Shown: positions 42,899 to 52,400, numbered from the stretch's first letter. The stretch: DNA of 64,000 nt from an uncultured Oscillospiraceae bacterium (GCA_934630495.1 CAKTVW010000006.1:5999-69998), one strand, 5' to 3'. Numbers and translations are program-made. Notes: generated by a model not told the origin, from the sequence alone.

Positions 42899-43477
42899 AT
42901 CAATAACCCCTTTCAGAAATTGTTTGCAATGTGCTGAAAATTCAAGAGGCGTTTCGCCCCGATTTTCCAAGGTGTGGTCCGCCGATGCGGAGAAGGCGGC
43001 ATCGCTTTTCTGCGCACGGATGCGCGCCAGCGCGTATTCGCGTCCGATCCCGTCGCGGCGCATCAGCCGCTCGACCCGAAGCGCCTCCGGCGCGGTGACG
43101 GCGACCGTAACGTCGCACAGGTCGGCAAGACCGCTTTCAAACAGCGCGATGGCATCGATCGCCGCCCACGGCTCGTTATGCGCGGCAAGCAGCGCCTTCA
43201 CCGCCGAAACCACGCACGGATGCGTGATCGCGTTGAGCCGCGCCAGTGCGTCCGCGTCGGCAAATACCAGCTTTCCCAGCTCGCGGCGCTGCAATTCGCC
43301 GTTTGAGAAGGCCGACGGAAACGCCGCTTCGATCGCCCGAAGCATGGGACTCTTTCCGTGCAGCATTTCGTGGTACAATGCGTCGCAGTCGATCGTGTAC
43401 GCGCCCAGCTCCTGCGCGGCGCGGAGCAGCGTCGTTTTTCCGCTGCCGGTGCCGCCCGTAATGCCGAGGAGCTTCAT
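42899..43477 (-). CDS. coaE: Dephospho-CoA kinase domain, fused in frame to the aminopeptidase
   Basis: 193 residues with the CoaE features: P-loop GITGGTGSGKTT (residues 5-16), DCDALYHEML (about 30-39), AIDAIALFESGL (about 106-117) and VERLMRRDGIGREYALARI (about 134-152). Length equals a complete CoaE, and the enzyme makes the final phosphorylation of CoA synthesis. No stop codon occurs before the aminopeptidase start, so the full frame (41507-43477) encodes a 656-residue fusion. The start overlaps the tsaC stop as ATGA. Confidence 0.87.
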
Positions 43478-44514
43478 GCTTCGGCCTCCGCGTCGACGAT
43501 ATGGAAGGCGGCGGCCTTTTTCAGGCGATTCCCGACCGCGTAGGCTACGCCGCCGCCCTCGGGACAGCGGGCGTAGATCGTTGTGATCTCGGGCGTGTCT
43601 AGCCTGCGAAGGGCCGCGAATAACCCGGCCGAAAGCGTGCGGACGTCGCGGCTGCTGCCGTAGGCTGTCGGATTGCAGCCGCGGTATAGGGGCAGCTCCT
43701 CCTCGTAGCAGAGCACGGCGTCGGTCGGGCGCAGACGCGCACGGATATAGGCGGCGGCTTTTTCACTGCTGCCGTCGACGATGATGACCTCTGCGGAGGG
43801 TGCGTAATGCTTATATTTCATGCCGGGAGCGCGGACGACGGCATCGTTGGTGATCTGGCCCAGAACGGCGCGGTCGATGTCCAGCTCGCCCAGCAGCGCG
43901 CGAAGCTCCTCCGGCGTGACGCCGCCCGGCCGCAGGAGCCGTGGGCGGTCACCCGTCAGATCGACGATCGTCGATTCCACGCCCACCTCGCACGGGCCGC
44001 CGTCGATCACGGCGTCGATTCTTCCGTCGCGGCCGTAATCATGCAGGACATGCTCGGCGGTGGTCGTCGAGGGTTTGCCGGAGAGGTTGGCCGAGGGCGC
44101 GGCAATGGGCACGCCCGACAGACGGATCAGCTCGCGCGTCACGGCTGTTTTCGGGCAGCGGACGGCTACGGTGTCCAGATTCGAGGTGGTGCGGCGCGGA
44201 ATGCAGTCCCGCACCGGCAGGACCATCGTCAGCGGGCCGGGCCAGAAGCGCTCCGCCAGCAGCCACGCGCTGTCCGGGATATCGTGACAGTAGCGTGTCA
44301 GCTCCGACGGGTCGGAAATGTGAATGATGAGCGGATTGTCCTGCGGACGGCCCTTCGCCTCGAAGATCTTGGCGACTGCGGCTTCGTCCATGGCGTTTGC
44401 GCCGAGTCCGTAGACCGTTTCGGTGGGGATCGCCACCACGCCGCCGCGCTTGATGATCTCGGCGGCCTGCGGCGCGGCATTCGGGTCCTCGGCAGACAGT
44501 AAAAGGGTCTTCAT
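43474..44514 (-). CDS. tsaC: L-threonylcarbamoyladenylate synthase (long form)
   Basis: 346 residues. The YrdC domain (about 1-200) has KRGGVVAIPTETVYGLGANA, KGRPQDNPLIIHI, RFWPGPLTMVL and APSANLSGKPSTT; a C-terminal Sua5 domain (about 230-345) includes GMKYKHYAP. It makes threonylcarbamoyl-AMP for tRNA t6A37. ATG 44514 lies eight bases after the prfA stop with GCGGGG upstream. The prfA-tsaC neighbourhood is widespread in Bacillota. Confidence 0.93.
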   Translation of the reverse strand: MKTLLLSAEDPNAAPQAAEIIKRGGVVAIPTETVYGLGANAMDEAAVAKIFEAKGRPQDNPLIIHISDPSELTRYCHDIPDSAWLLAERFWPGPLTMVLPVRDCIPRRTTSNLDTVAVRCPKTAVTRELIRLSGVPIAAPSANLSGKPSTTTAEHVLHDYGRDGRIDAVIDGGPCEVGVESTIVDLTGDRPRLLRPGGVTPEELRALLGELDIDRAVLGQITNDAVVRAPGMKYKHYAPSAEVIIVDGSSEKAAAYIRARLRPTDAVLCYEEELPLYRGCNPTAYGSSRDVRTLSAGLFAALRRLDTPEITTIYARCPEGGGVAYAVGNRLKKAAAFHIVDAEAEA

Positions 44515-44521
44515 ATTTTTA

Positions 44522-45592
44522 TTATTCCCCGCTTTCGCGCAGCTTTTCCGCCTGTTCGGCGGCGGTGAGTGCGTCAATGATCTCGTCAAGATCGCCGTTC
44601 ATGATCGAATCGATCTTATAAAGCGTCAGACCGATGCGATGGTCGGTCACGCGGCTCTGCGGAAAATTATAGGTGCGGATCTTCTCGTTGCGCATTCCGC
44701 TGCCCACCTGACTTTTCCGCTGCCCGGAATAGGCGGCCTCGATGCGCTCCTGCTCCATCCGATAGAGCTTCGAGGTGAGCATGAGCATACATTTTTCGCG
44801 ATTCTGGAACTGACTGCGCTCCTCCTGACAGGCGACTACGATACCGGTAGGCTTGTGGATCAGGCGCACGGCGGACGAGGTCTTGTTGATGTGCTGACCG
44901 CCCGCGCCGGAGGAGCGGTAGACCTGCATTTCAATGTCCTCCGGGCGGATATCCACGTCGGCCTCCTCCATCTCGGGCAGAACGGCCACGGTCGCCGTGG
45001 AGGTATGGACGCGGCCGCCGGATTCCGTCTCGGGGACACGCTGGACGCGGTGAACGCCTGATTCAAATTTCAGGCGGGAGAACGCGCCGCTTCCCTGAAT
45101 TTCAAAATCTGCTTCCTTGATACCGCCCAGCTCCGTCTCGGTGTAGTTCAGCAGATTCACGCGCCAGCCCTTGGAGGCCGCGTAGAGGTTGTACATTCGG
45201 AACAGACTGTGCGCGAACAGGGCGCTTTCCTCGCCGCCGACGCCCCCGCGAATTTCCATGATGACGCTCTTTTCGTCGTTGGGGTCGTGGGGCAGGAGAA
45301 GCAGCTTCAGCTCCTCCTCAAGCGCCTCGCGGCGCTTTTTTGCGTCGGCGTATTCTTCCTGACACAGCTCCTTCAGCTCCGGGTCGTTCTGACCGGACAT
45401 CAGCTCCTGCGCGTCCGCCATGTCCCGCTCGGCCTTGCAGTAGGCGCGATAGGCGGCAACCACCGGCTCCAGTTCCTTCTGCTCACGCAGATAGGCGGCA
45501 GCCTTTTTGGGGTCGGCGTAAAAGTCCGGGCGTCCGATCCGATCGCTCAGCTCCAGATATTTTTCTTCCACAAGTTTCAGCTTGTCCAGCAT
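44522..45592 (-). CDS. prfA: Peptide chain release factor 1
   Basis: A 356-residue RF1. The catalytic GGQ loop is SSGAGGQHINKTSSAVRL (about residues 226-243). ESGVHRVQRVPETESGGRVH and the C-terminal RTYNFPQSRVTDHRIG are RF1-typical. It releases peptides at UAA and UAG. First gene of the prfA-tsaC-coaE-aminopeptidase operon. Confidence 0.97.
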   Translation of the reverse strand: MLDKLKLVEEKYLELSDRIGRPDFYADPKKAAAYLREQKELEPVVAAYRAYCKAERDMADAQELMSGQNDPELKELCQEEYADAKKRREALEEELKLLLLPHDPNDEKSVIMEIRGGVGGEESALFAHSLFRMYNLYAASKGWRVNLLNYTETELGGIKEADFEIQGSGAFSRLKFESGVHRVQRVPETESGGRVHTSTATVAVLPEMEEADVDIRPEDIEMQVYRSSGAGGQHINKTSSAVRLIHKPTGIVVACQEERSQFQNREKCMLMLTSKLYRMEQERIEAAYSGQRKSQVGSGMRNEKIRTYNFPQSRVTDHRIGLTLYKIDSIMNGDLDEIIDALTAAEQAEKLRESGE

Positions 45593-45626
45593 AGATGCTC
45601 CTGTTCCGTTTCTTCAATTTCTTCTC

Positions 45627-45655
45627 ATTTTAGCACATTTTTTCGGGCTTGTCTA
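45627..45655 (-). promoter_or_regulatory. Sigma-A promoter of prfA operon
   Basis: On the minus strand TAGACA (45650-45655), 17 bases, TAAAAT (45627-45632), 35 bases before the prfA start. Confidence 0.7.
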
Positions 45656-45745
45656 TCCCGCGCGGGCGTCCGAAGCGGAAAAAACGCGGCGTCCGGTCAA
45701 ATATGCTTCGGAAAACGGCGAAAAGTATAAATCGTTCATTTTCGC

Positions 45746-46543
45746 TCAAATTCGCTCATATACGTTAAAAATCACCTGCGCCGTATCGGTGAGACAGGCG
45801 GTGCGCGCAAGCGCTTCGGCGTTCTCCTTACGAATGCGCCAGACGTGCGGCGTCATGTAAAGCAAATTGTGAACATCCTCCTGCGCGGGCAGCGTAAAGG
45901 AAAAGGCAAGTGTCTCAGTGTGCAGCAGACGAAATCCGGAAAGCGACGGGTGCAGATTCTTTTCTTTTTCGGTCAAAGTCGGATAAATGATGCGCTTCAG
46001 CGCGGGAAGATGCTCGGGACCGGCCAAAACCTGCACAAAGATGCCGCCCTTATGCAAAACGCGGGCAAATTCCTCGGCGGCCGTCAGCGCGAACATAGAC
46101 AGCAGGCAGTCAAAGCTGCCGTCCGAAAAGGGAAGATGCGCCGCCGTCGCCGTGAGCCAGTGCGCGGACTTGTCCCGACCGGCCGCGCTGCGGACGGCAT
46201 CCTTGGAAATATCGATGCCCCAACGCTCGGGGATATCGAGCTGTCCGAGGTAGTAGCCCTCGCCGCAGCCCGCGTCCAGGACCGTTCGCGCGTTCGGTGC
46301 ATAGGCCGCAAGCAGGCGTTTCAGCGTGTCGGCGATCGGACGGTAATATCCCGCTTCCAGAAAGGCGCGGCGTGCCGCCACCATTTCGCGGGTGTCGCCC
46401 GGGTGCAGGGAGTGCTTTCGGGTAACGGGTAGGAGGTTTACATAACCCTGACGCGCGACATCAAAGGCATGTCCCTCGGAGCATACCCAGACCGTCGTGC
46501 GCGTTTCGAGTGCGCGGCCGCATACAGGACAGAGCAAATTCAT
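45746..46543 (-). CDS. rlmA: 23S rRNA (guanine-N1)-methyltransferase RlmA-like
   Basis: 265 residues. An N-terminal zinc finger CPVCGRAL...CSEGHAFD (C-x2-C...C-x3-H) is followed by GYVNLLP, then a SAM-binding Rossmann fold (VLDAGCGEGYYL, about residues 86-97; GIDISKDAV; LPFSDGSFDCLLSMFA). This zinc finger plus methylase layout defines RlmA(I/II), which modifies G745 or G748 of 23S rRNA. ATG 46543 follows AAAGGAATTTTT. Confidence 0.88.
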   Translation of the reverse strand: MNLLCPVCGRALETRTTVWVCSEGHAFDVARQGYVNLLPVTRKHSLHPGDTREMVAARRAFLEAGYYRPIADTLKRLLAAYAPNARTVLDAGCGEGYYLGQLDIPERWGIDISKDAVRSAAGRDKSAHWLTATAAHLPFSDGSFDCLLSMFALTAAEEFARVLHKGGIFVQVLAGPEHLPALKRIIYPTLTEKEKNLHPSLSGFRLLHTETLAFSFTLPAQEDVHNLLYMTPHVWRIRKENAEALARTACLTDTAQVIFNVYERI

Positions 46544-46664
46544 AAAAATTCCTTTCTTTTCCGGTAAAAAAGCGCGAAAAATCAGAGATACTATTATAAC
46601 GACGAACAAATTCCCGCAACGACGGGCGCGAAAATATACTATCTGAAAGTAAGGAAACGAGATC

Positions 46665-47513
46665 ATGCGGAAATTTTTGCGAGGGCTGAGCTGCATTCTG
46701 CTGCTCTGTACGCTGCCGATCCTGCCGCTCTGCTCTGCGGCGCGGCAGCCGGAGCGTTATCTTGCCATCACGTTTGACGACGGCCCGTCCGGCCGTTTTA
46801 CGGCGCGCCTGCTCGACGGCCTGTCCGAGCGCGGGGTTCATGCGACGTTTTTTCTGTGCGGCTATCGGATCGATCAGTACCCGGAGCTTGCCGAACGGAT
46901 CGCCCGCGAAGGGCATGAGATCGGCATTCACGGAGACGCGCATAAATTTTTTACGCAGCTTTCGCCGTCCGGCGTTTGCGCCGATCTGAAGGCCGCCGAG
47001 GAAAAGATCGAAAGCGCGGCGGGGCAAAGACCTACGCTGCTTCGGCCGCCCGGAGGCCTGTTTGATATGGAGGTGCTGGGGCAGACGGTCTGCGCCGAGC
47101 TGCCAGTTGTGCTTTGGTCCTTGGATACGGAGGACTGGCACCGGACGAACAGCGCCGCCATTGCGTCCGATATCGTGCGCGACGCGAAAAACGGCGATAT
47201 CATCCTCATGCACGACATGTCGGATTCCAGCGTCAACGCCGCGCTGTCGGCGATCGATGCACTGACGGAGAAGGGCTTTTGCTTCCTGACAGTAAGCGAG
47301 CTGGCGCAAAAGGCCGACACACCGCTCACGGGCGGACAGGCATATTATCGGTTTTCAATCGCGGAGAAAAAGGACTCCAGTTCAGAGCGCGAAGCTTTCA
47401 CGGAGCCTTGGACAAAGCCGGGCTTTCCGCCGCCGCGCCCTGAGAAGTTTTCGTTCAGGCACCGCGCCAGCGGACGCACGTCGCCCTCTGCCTGCCCGAT
47501 GGCATATTTATAA
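46665..47513 (+). CDS. Polysaccharide deacetylase with read-through C-terminal extension
   Basis: 282 residues. A signal peptide (residues 1-26) precedes a NodB domain: LAITFDDGPSGRF (catalytic and metal Asp), IGIHGDAHKF (metal His pair), LLRPPGGLFD, and DIILMHDMSD. It should remove acetyl groups from peptidoglycan or another extracellular glycan. The domain is complete by about residue 230. The last 52 or so residues lie antisense to the conserved C-terminus of alaX, are Pro/Arg/Ser-rich and look like translation past a lost stop codon. Confidence 0.87.
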   Translation: MRKFLRGLSCILLLCTLPILPLCSAARQPERYLAITFDDGPSGRFTARLLDGLSERGVHATFFLCGYRIDQYPELAERIAREGHEIGIHGDAHKFFTQLSPSGVCADLKAAEEKIESAAGQRPTLLRPPGGLFDMEVLGQTVCAELPVVLWSLDTEDWHRTNSAAIASDIVRDAKNGDIILMHDMSDSSVNAALSAIDALTEKGFCFLTVSELAQKADTPLTGGQAYYRFSIAEKKDSSSEREAFTEPWTKPGFPPPRPEKFSFRHRASGRTSPSACPMAYL

Positions 47514-48502
47514 TCACCGTCGTTCCCGGCAAAAACGGCACAGCGCCCGGAGCACTTCTGCATCAGCGCGTCCGTCAGGCGGCGCAGCGCCTCCGGCGTC
47601 ATGACATTCTCAAACAGCAGAATGCTCTCGCGTTCGGACAGCGCCTCGGCCTTCTGTGCGAACAGGCGGTTTTCCAGCTCGACACAGCGATACTGTGCGG
47701 CGGCAAGCTCCCGCGTCAGATGCTGCACGGCATCGGCCGTTTCCGGCATTTTGGCGGAGAGCAGGCCGGAGATCTGTCGGTTCTGCTCATATATCGCCGT
47801 TACCCAGTCCCACGCGCGCGATCCGCAGAGCAGCTCGATGCGCGAGCCGCCGTGAAAGCGCGTATTTGACAGCATTTTAATCAGGCCGACCTCTCCGGTG
47901 TGCGCAACATGGGTCCCGCAGCAGGCGCACAGATCCGTACCCTCAAGCCGCACAAGACGAACGGGGCCGGTCAGCTCCTTTTTGCTGCGATAGTGCAGTG
48001 TTTTCAACGTTTCTGCGTCCGGATAGTAGGCAGTGACGGGCAGATCGCGCCAGATCGCCTCGTTGGCGGCGCGCTCGACCTCGCGAAGCTCTTCGGCGGA
48101 CAGCTCACCGGAAAAATCGATCGTGATCGCATCCTTTCCCATATGAAAGCCGACATTGTCGTAGCCGAAGCGGCGATGGACGATCCCGGAGACGATATGC
48201 TCGCCGGAGTGCTGCTGCATCAGCGTAAAACGCCGCGCCCAGTCGATCTCGCAGGAAACGGTGCTGCCGACGGTCAACGGACTGCCGCAGAGGTGCACGA
48301 CATCTTCGCCGCGCTCGGAAACATCCAAAACCTCCGCTTCTCCGATCCTACCGAGGTCACAGGGCTGTCCTCCGCCGGTCGGAAAAAAGATCGTTCGGTC
48401 GAGCAGAATTTCCCAGCCCTTTTCTGTCTGCGTGCACGACAGCACCGAGGCGTCAAGGGTCGCTTGATATTGGTTTACATAATATTCTTTTTGCGTGCTC
48501 AT
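47345..48502 (-). CDS. Alanyl-tRNA editing protein AlaX (long form)
   Basis: 385 residues. Editing domain with TIFFPTGGGQPCD, the metal site FTLMQQHSGEHIVSG (HxxxH) and CACCGTHVAHTGEVG (C/H ligands), then a coiled coil and a DHHA1-like C-terminus (LNENFSGRGGGKPGFVQG). It hydrolyses mischarged Ser- or Gly-tRNA-Ala. ATG 48502 follows AAAGAGGTGC. Its 3' end overlaps the deacetylase gene by 169 bases, tail to tail. Confidence 0.9.
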   Translation of the reverse strand: MSTQKEYYVNQYQATLDASVLSCTQTEKGWEILLDRTIFFPTGGGQPCDLGRIGEAEVLDVSERGEDVVHLCGSPLTVGSTVSCEIDWARRFTLMQQHSGEHIVSGIVHRRFGYDNVGFHMGKDAITIDFSGELSAEELREVERAANEAIWRDLPVTAYYPDAETLKTLHYRSKKELTGPVRLVRLEGTDLCACCGTHVAHTGEVGLIKMLSNTRFHGGSRIELLCGSRAWDWVTAIYEQNRQISGLLSAKMPETADAVQHLTRELAAAQYRCVELENRLFAQKAEALSERESILLFENVMTPEALRRLTDALMQKCSGRCAVFAGNDGDYKYAIGQAEGDVRPLARCLNENFSGRGGGKPGFVQGSVKASRSELESFFSAIENR

Positions 48503-48851
48503 GGATGCACCTCTTTCTCTTTGTATTGCGCCGCTCAATGGGACGCTTGCGGCGATTCGCCGGAGATTGCAGCGGCGGCTTGCATGATCTCTTTCATTAT
48601 ACCAAGAACCGTCGGAAAAACAAACAAAAATCTGCGCGAGTCCGTTCGCGGTCTGCACTTCTGCCGCGCCGCCAATGCGATCGGCTCGGACGGTCAAAAA
48701 ATGCAATCGTCAGAATCGGTTACTTCTATTTTGTTTGCAACCCCCGCCGTAGTCAGCGCTTGCAACATTTTGGCTCCACACTCTCGCGCCGAAGGGTGAG
48801 GGTCAGACTGTCAAAAAAGTCCGGTTCTCTCAAATCCGGTGCCAAGCCAAC

Positions 48852-49004
48852 GCCTCCCTTGTGTAAAGGGAGGTGGCACGGCGACAGCCGTGACGGAGGG
48901 ATTGCACGTCGAAAAGTTTGATTTTTTCTAGAAATCAGGAAAATATCAAACATTCACAACCCCTCAGTCAGCTTCGCTGACAGCTCCCCTTACACAGGGG
49001 AGCC
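48852..49004. repeat. MITE-like palindromic element (153 bp)
   Basis: Left end GCCTCCCTTGTGTAAAGGGA; the right end reads GGCTCCCCTGTGTAAGGGGA on the other strand. About 50 bp of imperfect inverted similarity on each side (arms with GACGGAGGG and GACTGAGGG) encloses a short AT-rich centre. Same family as 41108-41372. The roughly 700 bases between alaX and the tRNA contain no gene. Confidence 0.75.
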
Positions 49005-49158
49005 TTTACCGGTGCGCCACAGCAGGTTTTTTAACACGCTGACCCACGCCAACGGGCGTGGGCTGCTTGTTTTCTGAACTTTTTAGCAGCTCACCAGCTC
49101 GTCAGCGCGTCGTGAGCGCGCCCGAAAATAAATACAGAAAACGTCGAAACTTTTCTAT

Positions 49159-49187
49159 TGACAATTCGTGTCTGCTGTGTTATTCTA
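49159..49187 (+). promoter_or_regulatory. Promoter of tRNA-fMet
   Basis: TTGACA (49159-49164), 17 bases, TATTCT (49182-49187), about 29 bases before the tRNA 5' end. Confidence 0.75.
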
Positions 49188-49215
49188 TATGAGCACTAAG
49201 GAATTGCGCTGATAT

Positions 49216-49291
<76 letters not shown>

Positions 49292-49299
49292 TAATTACG

Positions 49300-49329
49300 C
49301 CGGATTTCGATATGAAATCCGGTGTTTTT
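49300..49329 (+). terminator. Terminator of tRNA-fMet
   Basis: Perfect 9-bp stem CCGGATTTC/GAAATCCGG, loop GATAT, followed by TGTTTTT. Confidence 0.85.
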
Positions 49330-49400
49330 CTAACTTTTTGGCGCTTTTTGAAAATATACTACTTGAAATAGTTCAACAATAATTCAACTTGCTTTCAAAC

Positions 49401-50591
49401 TCATGCCTTTTTCAAGAAGATTTCCGATAAAATCTCCGCATTTTTCTGATCTGCCGCTTCCATCACGTGGGCGTAAATATTGGCAGTGGTAGAAACCTGC
49501 GCGTGGCCTAGCCGTTTGGAAATGCTGACGCTGTCCACGCCGTTAAAATACAGCATCGAAGCCATCGTGTGGCGAAAAGCATGGGGATTGATATGCGGCA
49601 GATCGTGGCGCTTGCTGAATTTACCCATCCAGTCTGTCACGCTGTCCGGATGCATGGGGCTGCCGTTTTCCTGCGAGAACACAAAGCCCCGATTCTCATA
49701 GAATTCGCCCAGCCGCAGCCGCTCGGCGTTCTGCCATGCGCGATAGGTGCGGAGAAGCTGCATTGTCTCCGCCGGGAGCGTAATATAGCGGTCAGACGTG
49801 GCCGTTTTCGGGGTATCCTCATAGATTCCACGATCCGGCGCATATAGAATGTTGTTGCAGATATGAACACGGTTTTTCTCGAAATCAACGGCGCTCCATT
49901 TCAGACCCAGCAGCTCCCCTCGCCGTGCGCCGGTCAGAAGAAACAAATGCGTCAGCATTTCCCATTTCAGCGGCTCCCGTCTGAGCGCGTCGCGGATCGC
50001 CGCGATTTGCTCCGGCTGGAAGTAGTTCACTTCCTTCTTGACCACCTTCGGAAGCGTGGCTTTCGTTGCGACGTTGAAAGGGACTTGCCCTTCCTTCCCC
50101 GCTTGGTCGAGAACCGTAGAAATCAGCCGGTGGTGTTCCAGAATAGTCTTTGCAGACAGACCGGAACCGGTGCGCTTATTCTGTCCCGGCTTGCCGAGCG
50201 ATGTATAAAAGCTGTTCAGATGGTCTGCCCGCAGGTCTTTCAGCTTGATATGACCGATAGCCGGGTAGATACGCTCGGTCAATTCCTTATAGCGGACAAT
50301 CGTGGAGTGCTTCGCTCCGCGCTGTTCCTTCATAGCAATTACATATTCGCAGTACGGCGCAAATTTCTGGCGGCTGTCAGTGGTAACGCCCGCTCTGCAT
50401 TCCTTTTCAAAGGTCGCGGCGAAAGCCTCGGCCTTTTTTCTCGCGCTTTTTTCCGTCCAGCTTGGGGAAACATCGAAGGTCGCCGTCCACGGCTTGAGCT
50501 GCTTTCCCTCCGCATCACGCCCCCGGTGGACACGGATGGAATACGAGATCAGTTTGCCATTCTTATCGCGTCGCTCTTGAATGTTAGCCAT
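49401..50591 (-). CDS. int: Tyrosine recombinase/integrase
   Basis: 396 residues. The N-terminus is an AP2/arm-type domain (SYSIRVHRGRDAEGKQL); a core-binding helix bundle lies at about 80-170, and the catalytic domain at about 185-385 has TGARRGELLGLKW (Arg), HAFRHT (His337, Arg340), GHAQ (His363) and ANIYAHV (Tyr373). All catalytic residues are present, so it may be active. Its 3' end points to the tRNA-fMet 3' end, the likely attachment site. It overlaps the XRE gene by eight bases. Confidence 0.93.
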   Translation of the reverse strand: MANIQERRDKNGKLISYSIRVHRGRDAEGKQLKPWTATFDVSPSWTEKSARKKAEAFAATFEKECRAGVTTDSRQKFAPYCEYVIAMKEQRGAKHSTIVRYKELTERIYPAIGHIKLKDLRADHLNSFYTSLGKPGQNKRTGSGLSAKTILEHHRLISTVLDQAGKEGQVPFNVATKATLPKVVKKEVNYFQPEQIAAIRDALRREPLKWEMLTHLFLLTGARRGELLGLKWSAVDFEKNRVHICNNILYAPDRGIYEDTPKTATSDRYITLPAETMQLLRTYRAWQNAERLRLGEFYENRGFVFSQENGSPMHPDSVTDWMGKFSKRHDLPHINPHAFRHTMASMLYFNGVDSVSISKRLGHAQVSTTANIYAHVMEAADQKNAEILSEIFLKKA

Positions 50592-51207
50592 TATTGTTCC
50601 CTCCTTTCATTCTTTGATAAGCCTCTGCCATGTCCTGCATTCTGTCTGTGATGGCTGAGCTTATTAGAGAATCAATCAAATTACTTTTTTGTGCAAGTAT
50701 CTGTGAGCCATCCAAAGATATCTGAATTTCTCGTTTTTTGAGGGAAGCATGATATTCTTTCGCATTTTTACAATGTATTTCTCCTTCTACGGATTCAATA
50801 ATCGGCGCAACCTTTTCCGCTGGTATCGAATAGTCAAATCTTTTGCACAGCAAATACAGCAAGTATTCAAAATTTCCGTCCTCGATAACTGCCGAAAGAA
50901 CGCGTGATAGCTCCGGTTGAACGGCGTTGATCGCTTTCAATTTTTCGATGCTTTGCAGACTTAGACCTGTTTCATCGTGTATGAATTGCAGGTCGTGTGT
51001 TGGCAATTCATTGGCCGCGAACAGATAATCCATGCTGCAATGAAAAATATCGCAAAGCGTGCAAAGCGTATCAATTTCTGGGGTAGCAGCGCCCCGCTCC
51101 CATTTTTTTACCGTTGGAAGGGAGAAATGATACTTGTCCGCAAATGCTTCTTGTGTTAATCCTGTTTTTTTCCGCGCCCTTTTGAAGCCCAGCTTAAAAG
51201 AAAGCAT
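50584..51207 (-). CDS. XRE-family transcriptional regulator
   Basis: 207 residues. An N-terminal HTH_3 domain spans residues 5-62 (FKRARKKTGLTQEAFADKYH; VKKWERGAATPEIDTL). The rest is helical and unrecognised. It sits directly before int and overlaps it, so it probably controls excision or integration of the element. Confidence 0.88.
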   Translation of the reverse strand: MLSFKLGFKRARKKTGLTQEAFADKYHFSLPTVKKWERGAATPEIDTLCTLCDIFHCSMDYLFAANELPTHDLQFIHDETGLSLQSIEKLKAINAVQPELSRVLSAVIEDGNFEYLLYLLCKRFDYSIPAEKVAPIIESVEGEIHCKNAKEYHASLKKREIQISLDGSQILAQKSNLIDSLISSAITDRMQDMAEAYQRMKGGNNNG

Positions 51208-51368
51208 ATCAGTCCTCCGAAAAAGGATAATTTAATGGTTATAAAATCGCTGTATTCGCCTTGCTGTGATAACGTATAGGATATTTTAATTATCCCGCTC
51301 TTATGATAACATGAAACCACAAGAAAGTCAACGACTTTCAGCGAAAAATGGCATGTGAAAGGAGCTTG

Positions 51369-51677
51369 CTTATGCCAGAATTCAAATTTCCCCGGTTTTA
51401 TCTCATAGCCTGCCGCCTGTAACTGGGATAGTAATTCTTCAAAACTTGATACTTGGGGAATGAGTGCATCCACCGCAATTTTAAGTTTGCCTTTCCAATT
51501 TACCCCTGCCTTTTCGGCTTGATATTTCGCATAGCTTTTTCCTTTGCGGCCTTTCTCTGGAATAACCACAGGCAGCCCATTTCCCCGGCATAGCCTGTCA
51601 CTTATATTGCGTATGCCGTAATAGCTGCGCTTGTTGGAATTGTACTTGTGGTAATCTACAAAATTTACCGTAAAAAA
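51369..51677 (-). pseudogene. Relaxase gene, C-terminal fragment
   Basis: In frame from the T6 tract at 51672-51677 the minus strand encodes TVNFVDYHKYNSNKRSYYGI, then SDRLCRGNGLPVVIPEKGRK and FEELLSQLQAAGYEIKPGKF. This is the part of a MobA/MobL-type relaxase that follows the HUH motif HCHF. The matching N-terminal part is at 56996-57400 in the same orientation. After KPGKF the sequence loses the family pattern and the gene is cut off. Confidence 0.75.
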
Positions 51678-51689
51678 TGATGTGGTGGA

Positions 51690-52400
51690 GTAGGGAAGCA
51701 CCGCCTTGTCACATTGCTGTGATAGGTTTGTGACGCCCGCTCCGGGAACCGTACGTACCACTCTCGTAGTATACGGCTCTGTTATTGCCCGTTCAGACGA
51801 AACTCATTTTTTTAAATAATACTGCGGTGGCAATTCCTGCACACCACAGGCGTTTTTCTATGTTTGGCAATCATTGCGATTTCCCGTCGTTTCTTGCCCT
51901 TGAGATTTTTGAGTTTGTTAATGTGGTGAAACCTCATAATGGTAGCTCTCTGTCGTTCCACATAACTCACAGGCCTTTGCTTTCAGCTGGTTTTCAAGGG
52001 TATTGACTGCGTATCCGTAGGCAACAGCAGCATTGCTGATGTCCTAAACAGGGCCCTTGCTTTTGCAGTCGGCGTAATTTGCGAAATAACCCCTTTTGTT
52101 TCCCTACTTCGTTTCATAGGGCACACCCCATTTTCCTGTACCATCATTAAACTTGGCAATGGTTTTGGAGAGGCTGGTTTTATACTCTGAAGCAAGGGTT
52201 TTTAAGCAACTGTATTCCACATCCTGCTTTTAGCAATTTGTAAATCAGCTTAATTATCCGAGCATCCTTAATTTTATTGTTCAGCAAGTCTACAAGAACA
52301 GCGTGGTTGATGTTGTCAAAGCAACCTTTGGTTTGAATTGCCTTGCAAACAGCCGATAGACAACTCCATCTAAAATCCATAATCCATGCAAACTATATCC
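51690..52400 (-). mobile_element. Decayed group II intron
   Basis: On the minus strand: domain V at 51746-51779 (see next). Upstream of it is an HNH endonuclease tail (ACELCGTTESYHYE, then after a one-base shift HHINKLKNLKGKKRRE and VVCRNCHRSII), about 51815-51990. Further upstream is a reverse-transcriptase piece (KGCFDNINHAVLVDLLNNKI, about 52190-52340). The order RT, HNH, domain V is that of LtrA-type introns. Frameshifts and loss of most of the RT and the 5' half show it is dead. It lies at the break in the relaxase gene. Confidence 0.75.
51746..51779 (-). ncRNA. Group II intron domain V
   Basis: 34 bases that fold as a domain V hairpin: GAGCCGTAT pairs with GTACGGTTC, a bulge, a second helix and a GAGA tetraloop. 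The AGC catalytic triad is retained near the base of the stem. Confidence 0.8.
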
